Origin: Candidatus Omnitrophota bacterium
GTDB lineage: Bacteria; Omnitrophota; Omnitrophia; Omnitrophales; JACQQS01
Assembly (NCBI GenBank): GCA_016206925.1
Contig: JACQQS010000060.1
Location: 1-61,665 of the forward strand
Direction of reading: 5' to 3'
DNA: 61,665 nt
A program made the position numbers and the translations under genes. The notes below the pieces were generated by a model. It saw only the letters and a program-made list of their open reading frames with translations. It did not search any database and was not told the origin of the DNA. Shown piece by piece: positions 43,452-52,177 of the stretch (within the stretch, counting starts at the first letter, position 1; each line of letters starts with the position of its first letter).

Positions 43452-43853
43452 TCACTGAAGAGGAAGCAGTTCCTCTCCTGTATTGGGATCGTACTTATAG
43501 CGTGAAGGAAAAGTCTGACCGGTTCTCGGATTGTACATGGTATGAAGTTCCTGCGTGGTCCCTTGATACTGAGAAGGGGGCGGCTGCCTGTAATACTGCT
43601 GCTGTGCAACCTCTTGTTTGATCTTTTCCCCCTGACGCTTTATGCCCTCACCCACGAGAGCGCCCGCAAGTAAACCGGTTCCCGCACCAATGGCCGTTCC
43701 TGCACCCGGACTACCCGTCTGATTTCCAATAATGGCGCCCAAGCCTGCACCCAAGCCTGATCCCAGGAGCGCACCCGACTGCGTCTCATTTAATTCTGTA
43801 GCGCAACTTGTGGCCATAACTCCGATGACCAAAAACAAAGCAACTCTTTTCAT
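43452..43853 (-). CDS. Glycine-zipper lipoprotein
   Basis: 133 residues. A signal peptide with lipobox VMATSC makes Cys17 the predicted lipidation site. A glycine-zipper region follows at about 27-68 (GALLGSGLGAGLGAIIGN, then GTAIGAGTGLLAGALVGEG), able to insert in or pack on a membrane. The C-terminal half is Gln/Pro/Tyr-rich and ends in TYNPRTGQ-like repeats (MYNPRTGQTFPSRYKYDPNT). It resembles SlyB/YMGG-type outer-membrane lipoproteins. GGGGAGG lies 8 bases before the ATG. It has its own promoter. Confidence 0.85.
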   Translation of the reverse strand: MKRVALFLVIGVMATSCATELNETQSGALLGSGLGAGLGAIIGNQTGSPGAGTAIGAGTGLLAGALVGEGIKRQGEKIKQEVAQQQYYRQPPPSQYQGTTQELHTMYNPRTGQTFPSRYKYDPNTGEELLPLQ

Positions 43854-43932
43854 GGCTAAATCCTCCCCTACCGATAAATGTTCAGTACAAAAAGGTTAAA
43901 ACCAGATGCCTAAATGATTGTGAAAACTGCTA

Positions 43933-43960
43933 ATTATACAACCCGGAATAGACAAAGCAA
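43933..43960 (-). promoter_or_regulatory. Promoter of the lipoprotein gene
   Basis: Minus strand: TTGCTT (43955-43960), a 16-base spacer and a perfect TATAAT (43933-43938). The leader is about 75 bases. Confidence 0.6.
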
Positions 43961-43964
43961 GTAG

Positions 43965-43988
43965 GTACTTTTGCAAGTACTTTTGCAA
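43965..43988. repeat. Tandem 12-bp repeat beside the lipoprotein promoter
   Basis: Two perfect, adjacent copies of TTGCAAAAGTAC (minus strand) end 4 bases upstream of the -35. Direct repeats at one helical turn in this position are typical for activators of the OmpR/PhoB type. The smc stop is 7 bases away, so a role in smc 3'-end formation is a less likely alternative. Confidence 0.55.
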
Positions 43989-43995
43989 GGGTGCG

Positions 43996-46900
43996 TCAGC
44001 TCGAGATTGAATCTACCGTAGCCCTGGATTGAGTTTTCGCGTTAAGCGCGTCGGTCTCTCTCTCAACCGGCAGAGGAGAGCCTTCCCGGCCGGAAATGCG
44101 AACAGATACGATCGAGGAAACGCCCGACTCTTCCATCGTTACACCGTAAAGTGTATCCCCCGTCGCGATCGTTTTACGGTTGTGCGTAATAATCAAAAAT
44201 TGGGTCGTCGACAGAAACTCTTTCAAGACATCCAGGAAGCGGTCGATGTTGGCTTCGTCCAAGGGCGCGTCCACTTCGTCCAATACACAGAAAGGCGACG
44301 GCTTAACTTTAAAAAGCGCGAAAAGCAAGGCAATGGTCGTAAGCGCTTTCTCTCCGCCGGAAAGAAGTGAAATATGCTGCAGTTTTTTTCCGGGCGGGCG
44401 CACATGGATATCGATGCCGGATTCCAGCGGATTTTCCTCATCTAGGAGGATTAATTCGGCATGGCCGCCGCGGAAAAGGATTCGATAGTACTGTTCGAAA
44501 TTTGCCTGAACCTGATGAAATGTGTCCTGGAAAAGTTTCCTGGTTGTCCGGTTAATTTTCCGGATCGCCTCAAGCAATGATTCCCGGGACGCGTCCAAGT
44601 CGTTTTGCTGTGCGCTTAAAAAATCAAATCGGGTCTTGAGCTCCTCGTATTCTTCCACGGCGAGCAAGTTAACAGTCCCGATAGATTCCAACCCTTCCTT
44701 TAGCCTAGACATCTCTTCAACGAGCGCCCCGATTTCCACACCGGAAGCATCTGGATATTCCTTGCGGTCTAAATGATCAAGTTCGATCTTATACGCCTGA
44801 CGAATTCGCTGCTTAACGGTATCTTGCTCGTGCCGGACATGGGTACGCTCAAGCTCCTTGGCGTGTTCCTGGTCCTTCAGTCCGGAGATTCTCCGATGTA
44901 AGTCTTCGATATTCCCGGAGCTTGTTCTGCGTTCTTGCTTCAACTGCTCAATTTCAATTTCTATCCTCGAAATTTCCGATGAACACCTCTCTTGCTCTTC
45001 TTTTGATTGCATAAGACCGGCTTCCGCCACGCGAACCGACTTGGCGAGTTCTCCGCACTTGGCTTGGCTGTTCAAGATGATTCTCTTTTTCTCCTCAATC
45101 ACGGAAGATAAAAGATCGATGTTGCTCTGAACCGAAGCTGTGGAACGGGATGACCACTTCTTACGGTCGCTCAAACGATTTGCTTCCGCAGTTAACTCCA
45201 GCACGGCTTGGCTCAAAACATCCTTTTCCAGCTCCATCTCACCCAGACGCACCGTAGCCTGTCCAAGCTGTTCTTTTGCCGCTGATTCCTGGCCTGCTAG
45301 GCGCCCGGCCTCAAAACGCGTTCGGCTTGACTGGTCATCAAGCTCTCTTTGCCTGTTAACTGAGTTTTCAATATCCAACCGGGTCACCTGGATCTCGCTT
45401 TCTGTGCGGCGAATATCTTCCGCAATCCGTGCTTGAAGGCGCTGATTCGATTCCAGCTTAATTTTGGCGCCGCGTGCTCTGGGTTCGGAAATTTGGAGTT
45501 CTTCTTTTATCGATCGCAAAGCATGAGCCGCCGCATCCTTTTGCTTCTTTAGGGCGGATGATTCTTGCTCAAGTTCCCAAAGCCGGCGTCGCGCACCCAC
45601 ATATGCTTCCTGGTCCAAGGCAATATCGCTGTCCGCTTTCTCTGAGCGCAAGCCCACTTGAATTCTGCTGCCAGGACCCAGAACGACCCCGTCTTCAGTG
45701 ATCAGGCGCGACTTTTCGGAAAGCTTGAGTAATGCACTTTTGTGTTCAGAATGCCATGGCGTCGAAATGTAAGTGCCGGACAATATAAGTTCGGCAAGGG
45801 GGCGGTGCTTTGGCGCATATTCAACAAAATCAATAGCAGGCCCCAAAATCAGCGGATGCTTCGCGATGCCGTCCGACAACATGGCCGCCGACAGCGGTTT
45901 ATCCGTCAAAAGTATTGTAGCTTCGCCCCATTTTTTATGGGTAAGGTAATCAACGATTTGGTGCGCAATCGCCTCTTCCTCGACAATCACAGCATCCATA
46001 AACTTGCCGACCGCAAGGCGGTAAAGACCCTCAAACCCCTTCTTCGGCTTAATCACTTCCGTGAGCGCTTCAGCCGCAGAGAGCATTGTGGAATATTCCC
46101 CCTCGGAATCCGTCATTAACACACGCGTCGTAGAGTATGGCAGAAAACCCTTCTGGCCGAGGCGCTTCAAAACAGCCATTCTCGTTGCCAATTCGCTTAC
46201 CGAGGCAATGTTATCGTTCAGCTTCTGCGTAGTAGCGCCAAACTCATTTTCCAAAACGACGTGCCTGCTTAACTGTTCGCTATATTTTTCGAGATCACCG
46301 TTATCGCCCGATACACATTCTTGTCGTTCGGCATCCAATTGATTCAAAGCTTTCTTGAGATCTTCAAGATTCCGGGACTGGCGCTCAAAACTTTCCGTGA
46401 GGCGCCTGTGCGTTTCAAATTCACGTGAAAATTCCGATTGCAATCCAAGCAGTTCATTTCGCTTTTTAAGGTGCGCATCCGCCGTTTCAAATAAGAAGTT
46501 GCGCGCATTGGCTAAGAGTTTTTTCTGTTCCTCGATGCTTTCTTTCAATTTTTGTAACTGCGCTTGATTCTCACCAAGCACCTGGCCGATATTCGATCCT
46601 GATTCCCTATCTGCATTCTCATCCAAGTCTAGGCGATCACTTTCAAGCTCTAACGTCAGCGCTGACAAGCGATCTTCCGAATCGGAGCAGTCTTTCACAG
46701 CGGCAGCGCGCATTTGATCCAATTCTTCTATTTGCGCTTTGAGCTGTGCAATTCTCGCGCCTTGAAATTCGAGCTTGCCGTTTAGAGCGGCGCGCAATTC
46801 CAATTGTTCGCGCAACATTTTTTCGCAGTCGCTCAGACGCAGCTCCAAATTATTGAGCGTGCCTCGATAGCCATCTTGACTCTGTTCTAGGTTCCCGATT

Positions 46901-47670
46901 TCCGTTTGGAGCAATGCGATCTCACGGTCCAAAGAAATTTCGCAAGCCTTCGCCGTATCAACATCTAAAAACGCTTTGGTTATTTCCAGGTGTTTTAGTT
47001 TTTCAAGCTGCGTTTTATATCGCTCGGCACGCTTCGCCTGCCGCTCTGCATACTTGATGTTCCTTTCAACTTCCCGAACAATATCACGCAGGCGGGTGAG
47101 ATTTTCTTCCGTTAAAGTTAACTTCCGGATAGCCTCTTCCTTCTGAGATTTATACTTTGCCACTCCGGCCGCTTCTTCAATCAGCCCCCTTCGTTCCTCG
47201 GGCGTAGCATTCAGAATGTAGTCCACACGGCCCTGCTCCATCATGCTGTATGACCCGATGCCTAAGCCCGTGTCGACAATGAGCGCCTGAATGTCACGAT
47301 AACGACAGCGCGTCTTGTTGATCAAGTACTCGCTTTCACCGGAACTGTACAACCGGCGAGTGATGACCGCTTCATTAAATTCGAGAGGAAGCCAGCGGGT
47401 ATGATTGTCGAAAACAAGATTGACTTCTGCCAAGCCCAGCGGCTTTCTCGACTCGGTCCCTGCAAAGATCACATCGGTCATTTGCGAGCTTCGCAGGTGC
47501 TTTGGGCTTCGCTCTCCTAGCACCCAGCGCAGCGCATCGGCAATATTGCTCTTGCCGCAGCCATTTGGCCCAACGATACACGTAACTCCTTTACTGAAAA
47601 TGACTTCCGTCTTTTCAGAAAAAGACTTAAAGCCGAACAGCTCAATTCTTTTTAAATATAGAAGCTCCAT
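43996..47670 (-). CDS. smc: Chromosome segregation ATPase SMC
   Basis: 1224 residues. The N-terminal head has Walker A VGPNGCGKSNIADALRWVLG; two long coiled coils (about 170-500 and 670-1000) flank a hinge around 510-640 (GFLPYSTTRVLMTDSEGEYS to the GLYRLAVGKFMDAVIVEEEA region); the C-terminal head has the signature LLSGGEKALTTIALLFALFK and Walker B FCVLDEVDAPLDEAN. It forms the ring that compacts and segregates chromosomes with ScpA/ScpB (not here). The serine-rich tail after the D-loop is short. Transcribed from the promoter at 47680-47707. Confidence 0.98.
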   Translation of the reverse strand: MELLYLKRIELFGFKSFSEKTEVIFSKGVTCIVGPNGCGKSNIADALRWVLGERSPKHLRSSQMTDVIFAGTESRKPLGLAEVNLVFDNHTRWLPLEFNEAVITRRLYSSGESEYLINKTRCRYRDIQALIVDTGLGIGSYSMMEQGRVDYILNATPEERRGLIEEAAGVAKYKSQKEEAIRKLTLTEENLTRLRDIVREVERNIKYAERQAKRAERYKTQLEKLKHLEITKAFLDVDTAKACEISLDREIALLQTEIGNLEQSQDGYRGTLNNLELRLSDCEKMLREQLELRAALNGKLEFQGARIAQLKAQIEELDQMRAAAVKDCSDSEDRLSALTLELESDRLDLDENADRESGSNIGQVLGENQAQLQKLKESIEEQKKLLANARNFLFETADAHLKKRNELLGLQSEFSREFETHRRLTESFERQSRNLEDLKKALNQLDAERQECVSGDNGDLEKYSEQLSRHVVLENEFGATTQKLNDNIASVSELATRMAVLKRLGQKGFLPYSTTRVLMTDSEGEYSTMLSAAEALTEVIKPKKGFEGLYRLAVGKFMDAVIVEEEAIAHQIVDYLTHKKWGEATILLTDKPLSAAMLSDGIAKHPLILGPAIDFVEYAPKHRPLAELILSGTYISTPWHSEHKSALLKLSEKSRLITEDGVVLGPGSRIQVGLRSEKADSDIALDQEAYVGARRRLWELEQESSALKKQKDAAAHALRSIKEELQISEPRARGAKIKLESNQRLQARIAEDIRRTESEIQVTRLDIENSVNRQRELDDQSSRTRFEAGRLAGQESAAKEQLGQATVRLGEMELEKDVLSQAVLELTAEANRLSDRKKWSSRSTASVQSNIDLLSSVIEEKKRIILNSQAKCGELAKSVRVAEAGLMQSKEEQERCSSEISRIEIEIEQLKQERRTSSGNIEDLHRRISGLKDQEHAKELERTHVRHEQDTVKQRIRQAYKIELDHLDRKEYPDASGVEIGALVEEMSRLKEGLESIGTVNLLAVEEYEELKTRFDFLSAQQNDLDASRESLLEAIRKINRTTRKLFQDTFHQVQANFEQYYRILFRGGHAELILLDEENPLESGIDIHVRPPGKKLQHISLLSGGEKALTTIALLFALFKVKPSPFCVLDEVDAPLDEANIDRFLDVLKEFLSTTQFLIITHNRKTIATGDTLYGVTMEESGVSSIVSVRISGREGSPLPVERETDALNAKTQSRATVDSISS

Positions 47671-47679
47671 AAGCCCTGC

Positions 47680-47707
47680 ATTTTATCCACATTATGCTTA
47701 AATGCAA
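47680..47707 (-). promoter_or_regulatory. smc promoter
   Basis: Minus strand: TTGCAT (47702-47707), a 16-base spacer, TAAAAT (47680-47685). Only 9 bases separate the -10 from the smc ATG, so the transcript would be leaderless or nearly so. The rest of the gap to fabF shows no clear terminator. Confidence 0.5.
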
Positions 47708-47804
47708 TCTACTTTTAGTGATATTTATCGACCAGAGGCATAGGATATTGAGTGAAAACGTAAAGGAAAAAGCGGGAGCAAACGAAAAAAGTTTGGTTCG
47801 ATAA

Positions 47805-49055
47805 TTAATCTCGGTAACGCCGTAAAATAATCGCCGCATTATGCCCGCCAAAGCCGAGCGAATTGGACATAACCACGTCGACGTTCATTTTCCGCGCCGT
47901 ATTGGGCACGTAATCTAGATCGCAGTCCGGATCCGGCGTTTTGTAATTAATGGTCGGCGGAACAATTTGATGTTTGATAGCAAGCACGCAAACTATCGCT
48001 TCGATCCCGCCCGCTGCTCCGAGGAGATGGCCCGTCATGGACTTGGTAGAACTAATGGCAACTTTACGGGCAACCGCTTCACCCAAAGCTTTTTTGACAG
48101 CGAACGTTTCGACCTTGTCGTTAAGCGGCGTTGATGTGCCGTGCGCATTAATATAGGTCAATTCTTCGGGTTTTACGCCGGCATCCTTTAAAGCAATGAT
48201 CATGCTTCGCGCCGGAGCCTCCCCTTCCGGGTCAGGTGCAGTCATGTGCCGGGCATCAGACGTCATCCCGTAGCCGATCATCTCGGCCAAAATTTCAACT
48301 CCGCGGGCCTTGGCATGGTCCACATCTTCAAGGACCAGAACTCCACACCCCTCTCCAATTACAAAACCATCCCGCGTTTTATCAAAAGGCCGCGATGCCG
48401 TTTCCGGTTCATCATTGTGCTTCACGGTAAGCGCCTTCATCGCGTCAAAACCTCCGAATCCAAGCGGGGTAATGCAGGATTCAGTGCCGCCTGCAAACAT
48501 AATTTCTGCCTCACCGCGCTGAATAATGCGGCAGGCATCTCCTATCGCATGGGAACCGGTCGCGCACGCGGTGGCAACACAGTTGTTAGGGCCCTTCAGC
48601 CCAAACTGCATGGCCACCTGTGCGGGCGCCATATTTGCGATGAGCATAGGAATGAGAAATGGTGAAATGCGGGAAGGCCCGCGCTCCAAATAAACCTGAT
48701 GCTGCTCCTCAATGACACGAAGTCCGCCAATGCCGGAGCCGATCAGGACCCCGCACCGGTAAGGGTCTTCCTTTTTTAGATCAATCTTGGCATCCTCAAG
48801 CGCCATGGCGGAAGCCGCCACGGCAAAATGGACAAACCGGTCACTCTTTTTGATTTGTTTAGCGGAAAGATACTGGGAAGGATCGAAATCTCTAACTTCA
48901 GCGCTGACTTTGCAATTAAAAAGAGCGGGATCGACTTGGGTAACACGTCGTGTCCCGCCCTTACCTTCAATGAGAGATTTCCAAAAAATCTGACTTGTAT
49001 TACCGATCGGCGTGACAGCGCCTGTGCCTGTTACTACTACTCGTCTCTTTTTCAT
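47805..49055 (-). CDS. fabF: 3-oxoacyl-[acyl-carrier-protein] synthase II
   Basis: 416 residues, the elongating condensing enzyme. It begins KKRRVVVTGTGAVTPIGN, has the active-site Cys in VATACATGSHAIGDA, and the two histidines in INAHGTSTPLND and SMTGHLLGAAGGIEA; it ends SLGFGGHNAAIILRRY. ATG 49055 is preferred; ATG 49067 lies four codons upstream. Neither has a clear Shine-Dalgarno, so it may depend on the acpP transcript 54 bases upstream. Confidence 0.97.
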   Translation of the reverse strand: MKKRRVVVTGTGAVTPIGNTSQIFWKSLIEGKGGTRRVTQVDPALFNCKVSAEVRDFDPSQYLSAKQIKKSDRFVHFAVAASAMALEDAKIDLKKEDPYRCGVLIGSGIGGLRVIEEQHQVYLERGPSRISPFLIPMLIANMAPAQVAMQFGLKGPNNCVATACATGSHAIGDACRIIQRGEAEIMFAGGTESCITPLGFGGFDAMKALTVKHNDEPETASRPFDKTRDGFVIGEGCGVLVLEDVDHAKARGVEILAEMIGYGMTSDARHMTAPDPEGEAPARSMIIALKDAGVKPEELTYINAHGTSTPLNDKVETFAVKKALGEAVARKVAISSTKSMTGHLLGAAGGIEAIVCVLAIKHQIVPPTINYKTPDPDCDLDYVPNTARKMNVDVVMSNSLGFGGHNAAIILRRYRD

Positions 49056-49109
49056 GGAGTGAGTCATGCACAGGAGTTTTTGGCTTTGAAAAACAGGCTG
49101 TCCGTACTT

Positions 49110-49343
49110 CTAAGCAACCTTGGCAGAAATATATTTAATGGCGTCGCCAACGGTCTGGATCTTTTCTGCCTCTTCATCAGGAATTTCAATGCCAAATTCT
49201 TCCTCCAAAGCCATCACAAGCTCGACCGTATCTAGAGAATCGGCGCCCAAATCATCGATGAACGACGCCTCCGGTGTAACCTCTTCTGGCTTTACACCAA
49301 GCTGCTCGACAATGATCTCGGTGATCTTCTCTGCTACGGCCAT
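49110..49343 (-). CDS. acpP: Acyl carrier protein
   Basis: 77 acidic residues. The phosphopantetheine site is Ser36 in [20 protein letters not shown]. It carries growing acyl chains for the surrounding Fab enzymes and is activated by AcpS (7.1 kb). A strong AGGAGG lies 8 bases upstream. A hairpin (49404-49421) precedes it in the 83-base gap after fabG. Confidence 0.98.
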   Translation of the reverse strand: MAVAEKITEIIVEQLGVKPEEVTPEASFIDDLGADSLDTVELVMALEEEFGIEIPDEEAEKIQTVGDAIKYISAKVA

Positions 49344-49403
49344 CTAATCATCCTCCTTAATAAACCTGCTTGAGTTTTGCTTTTTTATGAGTACGCATAA
49401 CAA

Positions 49404-49421
49404 TCGGTGCTATCCCACCGA
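49404..49421 (-). other. Small hairpin between fabG and acpP
   Basis: TCGGTG-GGATAG-CACCGA (minus strand) is a perfect 6-bp stem, 5 bases after the fabG stop, without a T-run. It could be a processing or attenuation site that helps acpP be expressed more than its neighbours. Confidence 0.35.
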
Positions 49422-49426
49422 CTACC

Positions 49427-50230
49427 CTAAATGATCATCCCGCCATCAACGTTTATCACTTGCCCCGTGATGTAGCTCGCTCTCTCCGATGCCAAGAACA
49501 AAGCCGCATTGGCTATGTCTTCGGGCTGACCCAAACGGTTTAACGGAATTTCTTTCGTAATCAACTCGCGTTGTTCGCTTGAAATTTGATCCGTCATGTC
49601 CGTCACGATAAATCCGGGCGCAATTGCATTCACCAGAATATTTCGTGAGGCAAATTCGCGCGCGGCTGATTTTGTTAAACCGATTATTCCTGCTTTCGAA
49701 GCAGCGTAATTAGCCTGTCCAGCGTTGCCCCGAATTCCAATAACCGATGTTATGTTGATAATCCGTCCGGAACGCTTACGTATCATCGGTTTTGCGGCCG
49801 CACTGATGAATAAAAACGCGCTTTTTAAATTTGTCGAAAGAACGATGTCCCAATCTTCAGGCTTCATTCGCGCAATTAAATTGTCGCGAACCATGCCCGC
49901 GTTGTTGACAAGTATATCTAGGTGCCCATGGGTGTCAAGCGTTTTTTTGACGGTTTCGGCCACATCATTTTCACTTGTAACGTCGGCGCGCAACGCTAGG
50001 CATTGCTGTCCTTTGGATGTGATTTCCGCGGAAACTTTTTTCAATAATCCGTCATTTCTTGCGCAAATGACAACGCTGGCGCCCGCCTCTGCAAATCGCT
50101 GCGCAATTGCTTTTCCAATGCCACGGCTGGCACCGGTAATTATCGCAACTTTATTCTTCAAAACTTTTTCGGAATCCGGAATATTCCCCATTACCTTTTG
50201 CGATTCCGATTCTGATAACTCGTTGGGCAT
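49427..50230 (-). CDS. fabG: 3-oxoacyl-[acyl-carrier-protein] reductase
   Basis: 267 residues of the short-chain dehydrogenase family, NADPH-dependent. The nucleotide-binding GASRGIGKAIAQRFAEAG, NNAGMVRDN, and the catalytic Ser...Tyr-x3-Lys (YAASKAG) are present; it ends TGQVINVDGGMII. About 20 residues precede the usual start; ATG 50230 has GGGTGAG 3 bases upstream, ATG 50191 gives a shorter form nearer the family length, and a TTG at 50251 overlaps the fabD stop. Confidence 0.95.
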   Translation of the reverse strand: MPNELSESESQKVMGNIPDSEKVLKNKVAIITGASRGIGKAIAQRFAEAGASVVICARNDGLLKKVSAEITSKGQQCLALRADVTSENDVAETVKKTLDTHGHLDILVNNAGMVRDNLIARMKPEDWDIVLSTNLKSAFLFISAAAKPMIRKRSGRIINITSVIGIRGNAGQANYAASKAGIIGLTKSAAREFASRNILVNAIAPGFIVTDMTDQISSEQRELITKEIPLNRLGQPEDIANAALFLASERASYITGQVINVDGGMII

Positions 50231-50247
50231 GGTCTCACCCGCAGTAA

Positions 50248-51192
50248 TCAAGTTCTTGTCTCAACGGGATGATTATTTTCTTCGAGGATATCCCGAACAG
50301 TCCCCCAAGGGAAAACACGAAGCGATTTATCGATTCTTCCTGCGAGCCCCGCCAGCACCGTACCGGGACCGACTTCGTAGAATTCCATAACTCCCAAACC
50401 CTTGGCCGTCTCGATAGATCTTACCCACTGCACCGACGTGACCACTTGTCTTGCCAAACCGGAACGGATTTGCTCCGCATCATAAGCCATTTCACCGCTT
50501 ACATTAGCGATAAATGAAATTCCGTCTTCAGGCGTCGCGATCGGCACATATTTCAAAATATTTTCTAACCCGGTTTGAGCCTCACGCATCAGCGAAGAAT
50601 GAAACGCCCCGGAAACCTTAAGCGGAATAACTCTCTTTGCGCCGGCTTTCTTGGCCTCCGCATCAGCCCGGCGAACGGCATCCTCGGATCCCGAAATAAC
50701 CATCTGCTGAGGCGAATTAATATTTGCGAGCTCAGCTCCCGACCTCCTGCAAACTTCCAGACACTGCTCGTAATTTAATCCGATCACTGACGCCATCGTG
50801 CCCGGACGGTTTGTTGAAGCCTCGCTCATTAACTCTCCGCGCCGTCTAACCAGCTCTAACGCCGCTTCAAATGAAATAGAACCGCAGGCCGCAAGTGCGC
50901 TAAACTCGCCGGAGCTAAGACCGCATACCACCGCTATTTTTTTCTCCCGCTGCTCCTCCCTAAATACCGCAAGCGCTGCCATACTCGTCAAAAAAATGGC
51001 CGGTTGGGCATTTATTGTTTCCGTGAGAAGATTTTCGGGACCGTTGAAACAAATTTCTGACAATTCAAATCCGAGAATCCTGTCGCCATGTTCAAAAACC
51101 CTGCGGGCCGACTCAAACCGTTCAAACAGGTCCCTGCCCATCCCTACATACTGCGCGCCCTGCCCTGGGAAAAGTAATCCTACACCTTTCAT
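50248..51192 (-). CDS. fabD: Malonyl-CoA-ACP transacylase
   Basis: 314 residues. It begins LLFPGQGAQYVGMGRDL; the nucleophile Ser93 lies in GLSSGEFSAL (most relatives read G-H-S-L-G-E), and the catalytic His in VSGAFHSSLM near 200. It loads malonyl groups onto ACP for FabH and FabF. It starts 4 bases after the fabH stop. Confidence 0.96.
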   Translation of the reverse strand: MKGVGLLFPGQGAQYVGMGRDLFERFESARRVFEHGDRILGFELSEICFNGPENLLTETINAQPAIFLTSMAALAVFREEQREKKIAVVCGLSSGEFSALAACGSISFEAALELVRRRGELMSEASTNRPGTMASVIGLNYEQCLEVCRRSGAELANINSPQQMVISGSEDAVRRADAEAKKAGAKRVIPLKVSGAFHSSLMREAQTGLENILKYVPIATPEDGISFIANVSGEMAYDAEQIRSGLARQVVTSVQWVRSIETAKGLGVMEFYEVGPGTVLAGLAGRIDKSLRVFPWGTVRDILEENNHPVETRT

Positions 51193-51196
51193 ATGC

Positions 51197-52177
51197 TCAC
51201 CATTTGATCAGCGAAGCGGACCACGTCAATCCCGCGCCAAAAGCTACAAGTACGACGTAATCCCCGCTTTTGATCTTCCCGCATTGTGCTGCTTCGGCTA
51301 ACGCAACAATGGACGCGGCGCTTGACATATTCCCGTACTTGTCAACATTTACAAATACACGCTCCATCGGCATGCCGACACGATCAGCCACCGCACTGAT
51401 GATCCTTAAATTTGCCTGGTGTGGGATGAGCAGTCGAATATCATCAAGATTTAGGTTGTGCGTCTTTAGCAGCTTCAAAACAGCATCACCCATGTAACGC
51501 ACGGCCAGTTTGAAAATTTCCTTGCCGTCCATCTTTAGAAAATGAAGCCGTTCACGCACCGTTTCCTCAGACGCCCGCATAGCCGAACCGCCGGCGGGCA
51601 GTTTCAGCAAGTCAGCGTGTTTGCCGGATGAGCCTAATTGGGTATCGATGATCAAACGTCCGTTCTCGGCAGGTGCAATGATTGCCGCGCCGGCACCGTC
51701 ACCAAACAAAACGCAGGTGGAGCGATCCGTCCAATCGATAAATGCCGACAAAACTTCGGCGCCAATGACCAATACGCGCTCGTACATGCCTGAAGCCACG
51801 TAGGAATGCGCGGCGGACATAGCAAAGGGAAATCCGGAACAAGCGGCGGAAATGTCATAAGCCGGACATTCGGCGCCTAGCTTATATTGAACAATGCAAG
51901 CCGTAGCCGGGAAAATCATGTCCGGCGAAATGGTTGCCACAATGATCAGGCCGATATCAGCCGGCGTCAATCCTGCATCCTTTAACGCCCGGCGTGCCGC
52001 TTCAACCGCAAGCTCGCTTGTCGGAACGCCTTTTCCCGCGAGGCGTCGCTCCCGAATTCCCGTGCGAGAAATAATCCACTCGTCAGTAGTCTCCACCATT
52101 TTTTCAAGATCGGCATTGGTGAGGCGCTTATCGGGCAGAAAGGTTCCCAAACCGAGAATACCTACGGGAATGGTCAT
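51197..52177 (-). CDS. fabH: 3-oxoacyl-[acyl-carrier-protein] synthase III
   Basis: 326 residues, starting fatty-acid synthesis from acetyl-CoA and malonyl-ACP. The triad is Cys113 in DISAACSGFPFAM, His in LLIPHQANLRI, and Asn in VDKYGNMSSAAS. The start is set by ATGA overlap with plsX; the frame opens 15 codons upstream, inside plsX. It ends with the typical GAGLTWSASLIKW. Confidence 0.97.
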   Translation of the reverse strand: MTIPVGILGLGTFLPDKRLTNADLEKMVETTDEWIISRTGIRERRLAGKGVPTSELAVEAARRALKDAGLTPADIGLIIVATISPDMIFPATACIVQYKLGAECPAYDISAACSGFPFAMSAAHSYVASGMYERVLVIGAEVLSAFIDWTDRSTCVLFGDGAGAAIIAPAENGRLIIDTQLGSSGKHADLLKLPAGGSAMRASEETVRERLHFLKMDGKEIFKLAVRYMGDAVLKLLKTHNLNLDDIRLLIPHQANLRIISAVADRVGMPMERVFVNVDKYGNMSSAASIVALAEAAQCGKIKSGDYVVLVAFGAGLTWSASLIKW

